A stretch of 36,067 nucleotides of DNA, from assembly GCA_013054445.1 (NCBI GenBank), contig JAAMPI010000477.1, forward strand, positions 1 to 36,067. Reading direction: 5' to 3'. Below are positions 11,499-21,929 of the stretch, piece by piece. Under the pieces are notes generated by a model, which made no database searches, had not been told where the DNA came from, and saw only the letters and a list, made by a program, of their open reading frames with translations. The DNA is from Cudoniella acicularis (taxonomy: Eukaryota > Ascomycota > Leotiomycetes > Helotiales > Helotiaceae). The translations under genes and the position numbers were made by a program. The stretch's first letter is position 1; each line of letters starts with the position of its first letter.

Positions 11499-12688
11499 GA
11501 TTGTTGATTGATTCCGAAGTTACAGGATTTCAAATTGATGGAAGCAAGTGCTGAGAATGTGAAGTGAATCGTATTTGGAGAAGTTTGAAGTTTGTTTTCT
11601 GGAAAGTATATCCCAGAGACTATATATCAATCCAACCATTCATATTCGCCATTCACTTATCATTTCGCGTTACACTCACTTCATGCAAAAGTGGGATGTT
11701 CTCCCACTCTCTTAGTTGTTGCCAGTGTTTCCTCAATGAGGGGTAAGTTTGCAGCTATTTCCATTCGCTCTTCTCCTATTACACCTTTGCTAACTCGACT
11801 TGCACCATAACACCTCTCGATCCTATTAATCCATCACGCTTCTCAAGCCAACGAAAGAGAACCATTACTAATAACCTAAATCCTTATCGCAGCTCTCCTA
11901 TTTGAGTGATGTTGCCATTCAATCTATCATGACATCACTATTAAACTGTGTGAGGGGATCTTAAAGTTGCGCAACTTTGTTGGGATATCACACAATTGGC
12001 ATGGCGTACATGGGGTAGTGTTGATGGTGTTCCGAGTTCCGAGACGCGACCCCGCATTTTGCCTGAATGCAAAAATAGTTCGAGATTGTATCGTGGGGGA
12101 ATTACCTTCTCATTGACATGATCTTTTGGGGGTTTTGGAGAAGTTGGGGTTGTTCGCTAATTTTTAGTGCTCCTCGTCAGGGTTTCAGGGGCCGTTGCGC
12201 TAAAGTTCGGTAAGCTTCCCCTGAAATTCAGGGTGTAGGTCGCTAAACCCTGAAACCCTTTTAATTAGGAAGAGCTTGTATTGTTATTCCCATTGGCAAT
12301 CATTACCGACATGACACGCAATTATTACCCTTTACTGTTTATTGCTCAGATGTCTCATGGACCATTGCATCAGAATTCAGGATCAAATTTTATTGGGTTT
12401 ACGGCAAGTTCTTGCCGACCTTAGAAATGTTAAAGTGATAAAGGAGGTTCTACAAGGCAGAACAAGAATAAGAAACGAAAGTGAGACTGTAGGAAGCCGC
12501 TAGTAATACGGTAAATTTTCTGCAAAGCAATTTCCCCTCCCCTTAATCTCATACTACTCGCTGTTCGAGGGAGAAGTGAGTACATTAATTGATGCTTCTC
12601 CAGCTGCATCCTCGACAGATGCATCCTCTTCGTTTACGCTTCCCGGATATTGCGACCCCGCGCCACCCAACCCCCCCAGCAGTACGCG
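11499..12688. other. Intergenic region upstream of the dioxygenase gene
   Basis: This should contain the dioxygenase promoter (right of 11498) and the 3' end of the next minus-strand gene. I see no gene. A compact inverted-repeat element lies at 12179-12259; otherwise nothing recognisable. Confidence 0.5.
12179..12259. repeat. Short inverted-repeat element with internal palindrome
   Basis: The outer arms are AGGGTTTCAGGG (12179-12190) and its exact reverse complement CCCTGAAACCCT (12248-12259). A third related copy, CCCTGAAATTCAGGG at 12219-12233, is itself a near-palindrome in the middle. The layout resembles a tiny MITE or a foldback remnant. I found no convincing target-site duplication. 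Confidence 0.6.
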
Positions 12689-13768
12689 TTAAAATCCCCC
12701 CCATTGCTTTTGAAGTTCATAGATATTTTCGAAAGGCTCGTTGAGTCGAGCATTAAACTCTAAATTCCACACCCAATCACCCTCATTATCCACAGACCAG
12801 ATACGTTCTCGGTCTCTCGAGGAAAGCTTACGATTTTCCACTCCATCCAGCCTCTCCTCAAGTTCGGCTATTTTAAGAGTTTTGAGTATGAATGGAGTCT
12901 TGCCCAGTAACAAAGCCTCAAACCACCGGTAGCAATTGTGATTTTCGAGAAAGGCGGAGCAAGAACAACAGGTTTCGTCCCCTCCAGCGACGGCACAGCA
13001 CGCACAGCAAGATAATCCTTGAGCTCTTCGATCTCTTGCAATAGCTCGCCAGAAGGATATTTCTCGGCTGAAAAGTTTGTACAATATAAACATACGTGGT
13101 CGACGGGACCGATACATTGTACGTGGATCGTGCCAAGGGGAAAAGTTTCGGTCATATAGTTGGGATCCAGATTCCGTAAGAGCTCTCGAGGATCCCCGAG
13201 ACCCCGGTCTCTCGGAGCCTAAATCTTCCAGGAAGTCAAGGAAGCCAAATCCTTCGCTGTATACGCCGTACGTATTCCGCAGATTCCAAATTTCCCTGTA
13301 TTTTTCATGTATCATAGCTAATGAGGCTTTGTTTAAGCTCCCATGATTTTGGGTTGTGTGATAAAAATCGCGAGTTTCGAATGCAATTTTGGTAATTGTA
13401 GCTAAAACTTGTTGTGTAGGTAGACTAGGACCATTCGCAGTCAAGCAAGCACAGAAAGTAGCTTCTGAACCGTTCGCTTGGTTTCCCTTGTAGGGATAAC
13501 AGGTTGCGGTTACCAACACGCAACCATCGCTGGAAGCGTGTGGGGTCTCCTCGAAAAAAGGTTTGACGTCGCAATTGAGGCGGTCCTGCTGGTCAAGCCT
13601 GCTGGAGACTCTGGCAAACGGTTCTTGTGGCTCTAAATTACCCCTTTTGAATGAAAGGTAGATGAAGTAAACGATGATCCGGAATGACCCGTCGTCATTC
13701 AAATCGTCTAGAAGAGGAATACCATCGTCATCGACACACAACTTTTTTGCCTTTCGCATAATAGCCAT
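12689..13768 (-). CDS. Unrecognised protein, probably three exons
   Basis: An uninterrupted frame of 359 codons is open, but its middle becomes implausibly Cys/Arg-rich. Removing two introns (13122-13068 and 12926-12868) switches to a more natural sequence with a helical segment (about PSGELLQEIEELKDYLAVRA) and gives 321 residues in frame. I do not recognise a family, and no signal peptide or membrane segment is evident. The first ATG lies only 27 bases after the stop of the upstream broken nuclease-like gene, which is very tight for fungi. A weak 47-nt intron (GTTATG donor, CACAG acceptor) would fuse the two in frame, so this may be the C-terminal part of that gene. The call is therefore of a real but unresolved coding region. 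Confidence 0.5.
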   Translation of the reverse strand: MAIMRKAKKLCVDDDGIPLLDDLNDDGSFRIIVYFIYLSFKRGNLEPQEPFARVSSRLDQQDRLNCDVKPFFEETPHASSDGCVLVTATCYPYKGNQANGSEATFCACLTANGPSLPTQQVLATITKIAFETRDFYHTTQNHGSLNKASLAMIHEKYREIWNLRNTYGVYSEGFGFLDFLEDLGSERPGSRGSSRALTESGSQLYDRNFSPWHDPRTMYRSRRPRMFILYKLFSREISFWRAIARDRRAQGLSCCACCAVAGGDETCCSCSAFLENHNCYRWFEALLLGKTPFILKTLKIAELEERLDGVENRKLSSRDRERIWSVDNEGDWVWNLEFNARLNEPFENIYELQKQWGGF

Positions 13769-13795
13769 AAGAAGAACTTGCTGTGGTGATTCTGC

Positions 13796-15681
13796 TTAGA
13801 GTCGTTTCGTCATGCTCGAGAGCATAACCTCGTCCACTTGGAGGGATACTGTCGGTCTTTTTATATTTCCTCTTCCATCCTTCAATTTCAAGGCCACAAT
13901 AACACCCGGCCAAGCATCTTCAGCTATAGCTACCGCAAATAATTCTCGGACAGGATTCCAATCTGCTGTAATGTAAGTAGTGTACGATATGACGGTGTAA
14001 AATCGAGTCTCTGAGTAGTTTTGAGAAGTCGGCAGACGACGTGATTTTGCCCATTGTTCTTCCTTTTTATCTAAAGCTTGTTCAAGAATAATTGCCTTTT
14101 TCATATGCCCTAAAACGAGTGAACAAAGATGCTGGAGCATTATCTGCTCTACAGATTGTAGCAAAGTCTGGACATTGTCCCGAGTTATAAAGACGCAGCA
14201 GTATTTCGATTCAATCAATGTTGCATGTCGAATAACACCTGAAGGGGAGTCGAGGGAGGGAAAAGCTTCTTGCGGAGAGGTATTTGTTTGAATTCATCGA
14301 GATTTCCATTTGCTTCGTCGGGTTGGTGCATAGAGTCAATATGACGGGTTGAATAGATATCAGAGTCGGTGTACATAGTACTAGCATTGCCGTTTTCTCC
14401 AGATGCAAGAACTCTTAATTCTTTTATGATGTCCTCTCGGTATACATCTCGGGCCCAGTCGAAGATATAATCCACGAGCAGCAAAAGTTGCAAAGCCTCA
14501 TCTTGAGTCAAGATAGAGCCACACCACGCGTCAATGACGCGCTTCAAACTGCTAGCATTAACGTGCAAACGCAGTGCTTATTGTATACTCACATAATCGA
14601 TGGTTCCAACGTTGTGGGGTCTTGCTAGAGCGGGTTGGGTATAAGCGGCATAGAGACGCCAGTCTTCCTCTTTATTTGCCAAAAACCAAATAAACGGGCC
14701 AGATCGCCATTTTGAGTGCCTACCGGTAGCAGTGCGGAGTCGGTTTTGCGTTTCGAGAAGAGTTCTGATTGAGAATGCGGTCTACATTTGGATAGAGTGC
14801 CAATCACAACCTGGAGATCCAAACTTGGCTTCGAGGACGAGGAATGGAAAGAAAAGACGATCGCCTGTTTGTGTTAAAGGTCGGTCCAACTCTAGTACCT
14901 AGTGCACTTGTCTTTTGACTGCTTCATCGTCATCCTCTAATTGACGCTTGGCAACGTCATGAAGGAGGTTTTCGATGTTTCTCGCTTGGCGTAGCCCATA
15001 TACTCGGTCGGGCTTCTCTCCTTTCTTCAATTTCAAAGCGATTTCCGGACTGTGATGAACCTCCTTATCCACTCGGAAGTAAAAACTTGATTCAGTCCAG
15101 CTACTTCGAGGCTTACGAGAAAAAAATTTTTGTGGCATATGTGAAGAGGGATAAGAGACTTACTGGTCCTGCGAACGTGCCGTTCGTGGGCAACGGCAAG
15201 ATTCCCGAGCGTTTTGACGATCTCGTAAACCCTCAGCAGCAGCAGTGTTCTCTGTCTGAGTAACTTCAATCTCCAACCTCCATATTCGCTTTCGGCAATT
15301 CTTACTGGGAGGAGTTAGTAAGGAAGTGTCTTTCCATATCTCCCGAATATCAGACTAACTTACCAACAAACTTCTGAAGAGAGTCTGCCTAGGATTACCG
15401 GTTCGCAGGCATACCTCCAACTAGATTCGTTGCGATGTCTGCATCGTTTTGCTATATCAACCAGCACAGTGGCCGAAGACTTCACTTCCGGTTTCCAAGG
15501 TTTATCGGAGACGAGCATATGTCTCGAACTTCATATCCCCAAGTTTCTTTGCATTCTCTAGAACTACCTTGTGGCAACCAGGCCATGAAGGTGGTGTTAG
15601 CTCTCCAGCAAATTCGATGCGATACTCCTTGCTGAGCGCCTCCAAATGAGCCAGCCACTCATCTAGCCTTTGTGCAGGCAT
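13796..15681 (-). pseudogene. Broken gene of a fungal PD-(D/E)XK-like family
   Basis: Exons at about 15681-15568, 15479-15364, 15304-15164, 15103-14593 and from 14541 downward encode a family I know from ascomycete genomes as an uncharacterised, possibly restriction-endonuclease-like protein. Landmarks in order: LDEWLAHLEAL, ATVLVDIAKRCRHR, CRKRIWRLEIEV, a CRC motif, KPDRVYGLRQARN, then FFPFLVLEAK whose E-A-K could be the nuclease (D/E)XK, then TAFSIRTLLETQ, GPFIWFLANKEEDWR and QLLLLVDYIFDWARDVYRE. Two in-frame TAG stops interrupt exon four (14901-14899 and 14784-14782), the second where the family normally has a residue before TAF. A frame change between about 14340 and 14260 is needed to reach SPSGVIRHATLIESK. 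Splice sites are otherwise good (GTAAGT with ACTAAC). It looks like a recently inactivated copy. Confidence 0.7.
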
Positions 15682-16903
15682 TTCAGAAATATTATGGTTC
15701 TGGCTCAGAAGGTTTGAGGCGTGGAAGTGGAGCTTGAAGTGCTAAGCATTGTGATTATCATATAATTTAAATAGCTGATTTGGCTAGGCAGACTCATGGG
15801 CTCAGTGTTGGCGTGGTCGCTGTTTGGCCGCCGCCCCCTGTTTCGCAACTTGGCCCTGTTCAACCCCCCATTGCGCCAGGCCACTTATGGAATCGGTGAG
15901 GTCGAACTCTTGTTCTCCTCGAATAGTAGCCTTGCAATGATGTTGGAAAAACACACCTTTAGCGCCCGGCTAGGTTAGGAGTGTTGTTCCCATATCGGCC
16001 CATAGGAGGGGCGAAGGGTAAGGTTGTTTTGTCTCTGAACCATCGAAACAGTTTTTAGAGTAACAGCAAATTCATAGGACTATCAGTGATGAAGCTATTC
16101 CAAACATTTGGAAACAATAATTATTTTGATATTTGCACGTGTTTTAACAGGCAAGAACGAGTCTGGAACACGGCAAAAGGGGCGCGGACACGTGACCATT
16201 TGGGAAGGGAACCTTTGCTTGTTGCTTCACGAGAATATCGACTCGTTAAGAAAATGAATAGGAAAACAACTGACTTGAATTTTGCTGCAAGCGCCGTGTA
16301 GATAAATGCGAGATATCTTGAAGATTGAATTGAAGAATTCCTCATGACCACTGTGCGACATTGACCCCGCTAAACTGAAAGGCTAAATGGGGGAAAGCTT
16401 AATGAACCATACTGGATTTTACGTATATATAAGCGTACGTCACCAACATAAACATGCATCCTGCTACCTGTAACACACTATTTGCTATATTAATTGGGCT
16501 TTGGTTGCAATCTTGCCATTGGAATATTCGACTTATTTCTCATACCTGACCAATCACTTAACGTTTTGACGTAAAACCGAATGACAATAAAGAGTCGAGG
16601 CAAAATAGAAGAGTAGGGAGATTGAATTGCATCGAATTACCTCGCGAATGAGGCAAAATAACAAATTAAATAAGCAGATAAATTATCGGTATGACAAAAG
16701 GCAGAATTGATCCAGGCACTTGTCACTGAAGAATAGATATTTGGAAACATACACACAGAAACATCCACCAATTTAGTTTTCAGTGCCTTTTTAACGCAAA
16801 CATAAAAAACATATAAAGCTCTCTCCGCGTGCACAACGAAGTAATCTCGCCCTCACTCAACCACCACTCACACCCAACTTACAAAGTCCAACATAAAAAT
16901 AAA
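15682..16903. other. Intergenic region between divergent genes
   Basis: It lies between the start of the broken nuclease-like gene (minus) and the small secreted protein gene (plus). I see no further gene; frames are short and unrecognisable. The AT-rich last 100 bases contain the presumed core promoter of the secreted-protein gene. Confidence 0.5.
16812..16817 (+). promoter_or_regulatory. Candidate TATA box of the small secreted protein gene
   Basis: TATAAA lies 92 bases upstream of the ATG at 16904 and is followed by a C/A-rich leader typical of fungal mRNAs. Spacing suits a strongly regulated promoter, but no transcript start is known. Confidence 0.45.
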
Positions 16904-17454
16904 ATGGTGTCCCTCACCACCCTCCTTTCTGCAGCGGCACTTGCCCTCACAGTCCTCGCAGACAAATACCTCTACCTCGCCGACTGCGGCCCATCGCAAA
17001 CCTTCGTCCTCGCAATGTACAGCAAGGGCTCAGAACCAGGCAAGCAGCAGAAGCCTGATAGTGTGAAAATTGTTGGAAATGACAATCCCAGTTTTAGTTT
17101 TGAGGCTGCGGAGCTTACTGCGACGTCTGTCCCCATCTCTTCTGTTTCAGTATTTTAGTTGCTGTCAAAATTCAAAATCGCTTTTCACCGCAGAAAGAAA
17201 AACCTCTTCCAATTATTTATGAAATAGATTTGTGCTAACACGAGCATCTATTTAGATTCCAAGATTCAACCAAAGTGAGTGTCGAACTGAATGAAGGGGC
17301 GAAAAGCCTCCCACTAGATGCTGTTGCCGGATACGGCAGCTCCGTTTCCGATGGAAGTGAGGCAGTGTTTCCTTGTTACAAGGATAACGATCGTCTTTTG
17401 TATTACATCGATAATTATACACCTTGCTATAGTCGATACTGGTGTGAGCCATAG
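16904..17454 (+). CDS. Small secreted four-cysteine protein
   Basis: Two exons (16904-17124 and 17256-17454) give 139 residues. Residues 1-19 are a signal peptide (hydrophobic LLSAAALALTVLA, cleavage expected before DKYLYLADC). The mature protein of about 120 residues has four cysteines (28, 114, 131, 137) and ends in PCYSRYWCEP, with a beta-rich look (TKVSVELNEG, DSVKIVG). Size, secretion and paired cysteines make it an effector-like candidate; I know no function. The intron is supported by frame continuity (AELTAT joining FQDSTKVSVEL) and a TTTAG acceptor, though the donor GTCTGT is weak. Without splicing the first exon would end after 84 residues with a single cysteine. A Mutator-like element begins about 390 bases downstream. 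Confidence 0.7.
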
Positions 17455-17847
17455 ATGGGAGTTTGCTGAAACAGGGAGAAATTTCTGTGATTGGGAAGAT
17501 GTTGTGGTGGTCTGAATAGGAGGGGGAAGGGGAGAAGGTGGTTGTTATTTTGGGGAAATATTTCCTGGAATGGGAAGGAAAAGAAGTTTGATTTGAATAC
17601 TTAAATTGAACTTGTAATTGGGCGTTTTTGGTCTTAAAATTGGAAGAATTCGTCTTTCTCTATAGCTGAGATTGAACAGCAAAGAGGTCAATCACGTGAT
17701 TATTGGGACATCACTTCGAGAGTTAAGTTGAACTCAAATTAAGCCAGGGTATAATAGTTAAGGTAATAGAATGCATCTTGAATTAGTTTTCTAGTTGCTC
17801 GACTGTATATATTTAAGTATTTATTGGTGATCATTTCATTATTTTGA

Positions 17848-18394
17848 CGGTTAAAGACTCGAATGCCCTAGCTGATAATTTTTCTGACTTGAGTGCCCTA
17901 TCGACTTTTAAAAGATAAGAAAGCACTATTTTAATAAATTATCGTTGCGCAAATACTTTCCTTACCTTTAGTGTATATATAATTAGGTGTACAGCCTCCT
18001 TAGGGTTACGTAGCATTGGTTCTAGTCGTGGTTCAGGTGGGCTATGCGACACGTAAAAATGAAGCTATCGCGAGTTTTTAGAGGCCTGGCTCTACGCGTA
18101 GCGCGATAAACTTCGCGATTCTTCTTCTTATACTAAGTACCCCTGCTTTATAAAAGAGAATAGCTTAAGGTGAGTACTTAATCATTAATTATATCGCGAT
18201 AATTAGTTGCGAGGGGTGATAGTAAGGTGCGAATACGAGATGTAGGTAGGAAGGGAGGATACGCTGAAGCATGCGCTGGCTCAGCGTGTTATAGGGCCTT
18301 TAGGGTGTAGTAGGGTACTCGAGTCCAAAACCCATTACCAAAGGGGCGCTCGAGTCAGAAAAATTATTAGCTAAGGCATTCGAGTCTTTAACCG
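17848..18394. mobile_element. MITE with 51-bp inverted ends, Mutator-like
   Basis: Both ends start CGGTTAAAGACTCGAATGCC and match over about 51 bases with four differences, all transitions. TTATTTTGA flanks the element on both sides (17839-17847 and 18395-18403), a perfect 9-bp target-site duplication, the size typical of Mutator-like elements. The inverted ends contain two spaced copies of a GACTYGARTGCC unit, and a third related copy lies just inside the right end. The interior is non-coding, with several TCGCGA-type palindromic motifs. It sits between the small secreted protein gene and the 3' end of the phosphorylase-domain gene. Confidence 0.85.
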
Positions 18395-18615
18395 TTATTT
18401 TGAAGTGTTGGTTTGCGATCCCGTCTAAAAGCCAACTCGGAATGCGGGGTCAAGAAAAAACTCAAGATAATCATTTATTCGCGACAAAATTATTTCAAAT
18501 CCATGAAATATTAATCAGTCTGCCGTTTGAAATGGATATATTGTACACAGAATAACGCGCTATGCATTGTTCAAAATATTAGGAAGAGGATTCGCCTTGT
18601 CCCCATACCCGCCTG

Positions 18616-21600
18616 TTACTCCATGCTCTTCAATAACTCCTTAGTATACGCCGCAGCAGTACTTGCTGCATATCCCTGCCAGTCCTTATTCTTGTGCGTA
18701 TCTGCATAATCACAGATACCCCTTATTACCAAACACGGAAAAGTGTCTATATTCATCAAACCCGCGGCTTCCATCTCGAAGCATAAAACGTCAAAATCCT
18801 TCGCAACCTCATCTCTCTTCTTGGCATCTTTCATCACTTGATTTCCGGATGCAATTGTGCCATAGTGCACCACAGGAAATTCATCACGCACCTTTCTTCG
18901 TACAAGGTAATCTCTGTCGCAGAGCGCGCAAGTCGGTTGGCCTTCGATGTGGTCATAATCCGCCGCGAAAAGCTCGTCTTGATCCTGCGGAGGCTTCGTA
19001 AATCTCATTCTTTCTGCCAGATGGCCGGTCCGAAAAATTTCAAGATATTCAGCCATCTTATGGTTATACCCGTCATTGTCGCGAAAAGCTTCCAACAGGG
19101 ATACAGCGCCCAGGAGTCGTCTCGGCGGTGGTGGCAAAGCGCCTGTCCGCTGAAAAATTCCTCCCGATGTCATTTTGCCCATATCATATTGTACAACTCC
19201 ACCTCCAAACGGTCCAGGTTTGCTGACCACAACGTCACCTAGACGTATGTCATGATTGGAACTGGGAACACCACCGCCAACACCCACCATCAGGCCAATA
19301 TTTATCTTTGGAAAACTGCTCATCATTCGAGTGCCGACAGAAGCTGAGCTGCTATTTCCAGGGATGCCAAATGGAAGACAACCAATCACAACATTGAAAG
19401 AGCCTATTTCTCCAAAGGCGTAGGCATTTAGGTCTGTGGGATCTAAATCTAGAGGATGTTTGTGGCGTCTTTCTAGCATGGCGAGAGCAGCACTCATCTC
19501 TATCTGAATTGCACAAATCCAGCCAACTGTGTAGGCAATGGTAGATTTGGTTATGTCCTGATTCGCTATATGTGTCTCTGGAGGTGGTTCTGATATAGTA
19601 TCCATTCGGCGTTCCAAGAATCTTGGTGATGCTGGTGGTGACGCAACCGGCCGTGGGTCTGAACGAGGGCTGCCAGGAGGAGTCGTAACTTGAGATTGGG
19701 AATTGGAGGAAGGACCCGACATCATAGCATCTGGTAGTAGTGAAAAGTTGGTGAATGAAGAGTTGTTAGACCCGAAATTTCCGAGCAGAGACTTGTCAGT
19801 GGGGACGCGATTGATGTATTCGAATGGGTCCCGAGCGTACTCTGCCGATAAAATCTTATGGACATCTTTAAATTTGTCGGTGAATGCTTTCGCGTCTATA
19901 ATCATTATTAGTTGTACAAATGTAGGTGTAAGTGAGAGGCCCCATACCTGTAGAAGTCTTGAATTCAATGAGTAAGAACTGCATTGATTCCGCAAGAGTT
20001 GTCATTTTCTTGAGCTGGCTGATAGTGTTTTCGGATATGTTCGAACCTAAGGAGCTGACCGAATTCCTTTTCTTGGGTTTAGAAAAACCTGCTTCAAGTT
20101 AGCTACTTACGCATACACAAAGGCTGTGATATGACGAACTGTTAGGAGGGCTGAGGGCGTGAGGATACCCCTTTGGAGGATATAAGTCCGAGACAAAATC
20201 TAGTTGTATGATGCGATTGCTCTTTTGCTTCGGTTTCTCATTTAATTGTAGCTTACTGAGTGGGAATTCCGCATAAGCACTATCTCCAGAAACATTTCGA
20301 CAGAATGTGTAAGTGTATTCTGTAGTTTTATCATCCTTCCAGAGCTTTAGGTGTTGAAAAGATGTCTCTTGACCTTTGCTCGATGTTATCTTGTTCGGGC
20401 TGTATGTCTTCAATAATTCTTTCTCCCGAATCAGCTCTTGAAAAAGTTTGAGATCGCTAGGGTGAGGGAATCTATAAGTTATGACAGTATTCTTGGCTGT
20501 TGTCTCCCCACGCTTGGTAAGTTCAACACGGAGCGCATCCAAAAAGTATACTTTCGATGGATCGGGATCTTCCATCTCGTGGTTCGTAGTCGGGTGTCTC
20601 CTGCCCTTTGACTTTGAGGGCACTACACAATGATTCATAAGTCTCAAAGTCTAGAAGTGACAGTACGGGAGGTTCTGCTTGAAATTTTCGAGGGATACTC
20701 ACATTCATGTTCGAGGGTGATAGCTTCATCTACTTCGTCAACACCCTTGCATCGTATTTTCCGACTCTTCTCAACAATGAAAGCTTCAATAGTCGAGAGT
20801 TTGAAGGTGCGACTTTTCTTGAGGGTGACATATCTATTTGATATTTAGCTCACATTATTTTGTTCTCATGAAGGGGAAAGATACATGGTACCGCCTCGTA
20901 CGACAGGAGAAAAAAAGTCGAGTTTTCTGCATCAGTGGCGTCATTGGTGTCATTGGTGGAGGAGAAATTATACCATCGTCGGGCAGTGTCCAAACTCGAC
21001 GTGGAGATGAAAATGGAGGCTTCTGAGCTTGACTTGGGAAGGGATGTTGTCCCACAGCCGATCGGAGGAATCGCTCTCGCTGTTGTGTTCGTTCCAAAAG
21101 TTTCTCGTCAGGTAATGCATCAAGATTCAGTGGTACTTGAGCTTGATCTCCAAGCACTTCGTACTTTCGACTGACGCCTGGCTCGGGTATTGGTGGTGCA
21201 TGGTTCAACATTTGTTGCCGCAGATCGTGCTTTATCTCCTTCTCAAGGTTTTCGAATGTGGTTACTGAACCACTCTCCTTCTCTTTGCTAGAAGGGTTTG
21301 GTAACGCCTTTCTTTTGCGCTGATACATAACACGCTTGATCTTACCCCAAAATTCTTCAAAGGATTTGATTTCGGGGTCTGGATTTTCCTTCTGTCTTCC
21401 AAAATTTATCAGCTGAGGTATGGGTTGGAAGGATCCGGGCTCTCTATCGTCGTTGCTAAAGAACGTCTCACTGCGAAAAGTGGAGGTTAGTAATGAGGTT
21501 AAATGGGATTTTAGTCACCAAATTCAATTCTTACGCTAGCAACACAATTGTTGAAGTGCTTATGAGTGAGATTTGCATCATAATTTGGGCCTCCAGATTT

Positions 21601-21929
21601 TCGCCATAATTGTCGTTAAAATCCCATTTGAACCCAGCCTTTTTTGGCTGAAAGCAGCGAATGAAGAGGTCACATTCTCTCAAAGCCTGTTCAAATTCAT
21701 CGTAGCCCTCAAACGGTCTGTTCGTTTGCTGAAGGGAGATAGTCAGTCTATAGAGGCATTTTCGAAGAGTATTGACACGCTCTGCGAGGTTTCTAAGTCG
21801 AACTGAGTTGTCCGCGATTGCGGCATTGACGAAGATCATGTAATACTCTTTCAATCTTTCATCGGCAGTGAGGACGTTGGAAAGGTCGACCTGCGAAAAG
21901 CCTTCAAATTTTGATAGACCCATCAGCAT
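18616..21929 (-). CDS. STAND-like N-terminal region plus C-terminal nucleoside phosphorylase domain
   Basis: Six exons (21929-21535, 21470-20892, 20833-20703, 20622-20111, 20071-19948, 19895-18616) give about 1006 residues, all phases consistent. Residues 1-130 form a helical region resembling the N-terminal domain of fungal STAND/NLR proteins (LAERVNTLRKCLYRL, then FEQALRECDLFIRCF). Residues 190-320 are Pro/Ser/Gln-rich. Residues 325-540 contain segments (KSRTFKLSTIEAFIVEKS; ALRVELTKRGETT) of possible PH-like fold. After a Pro/Ser linker, residues 702-1006 are a PNP_UDP-type domain: YTVGWICAIQIEMSAA, GLMVGVGGGVPS, RLGDVVVSKP, VHYGTIASGNQVMKD, FEMEAAGL near 953, CLVIRGICDYADTHKN. In fungal NLRs this domain is normally N-terminal to NACHT or NB-ARC; neither is visible here. 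It may cleave or sense nucleosides in cell-autonomous defence or incompatibility. The 39-nt intron at 20110-20072 is the weakest junction. Confidence 0.8.
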
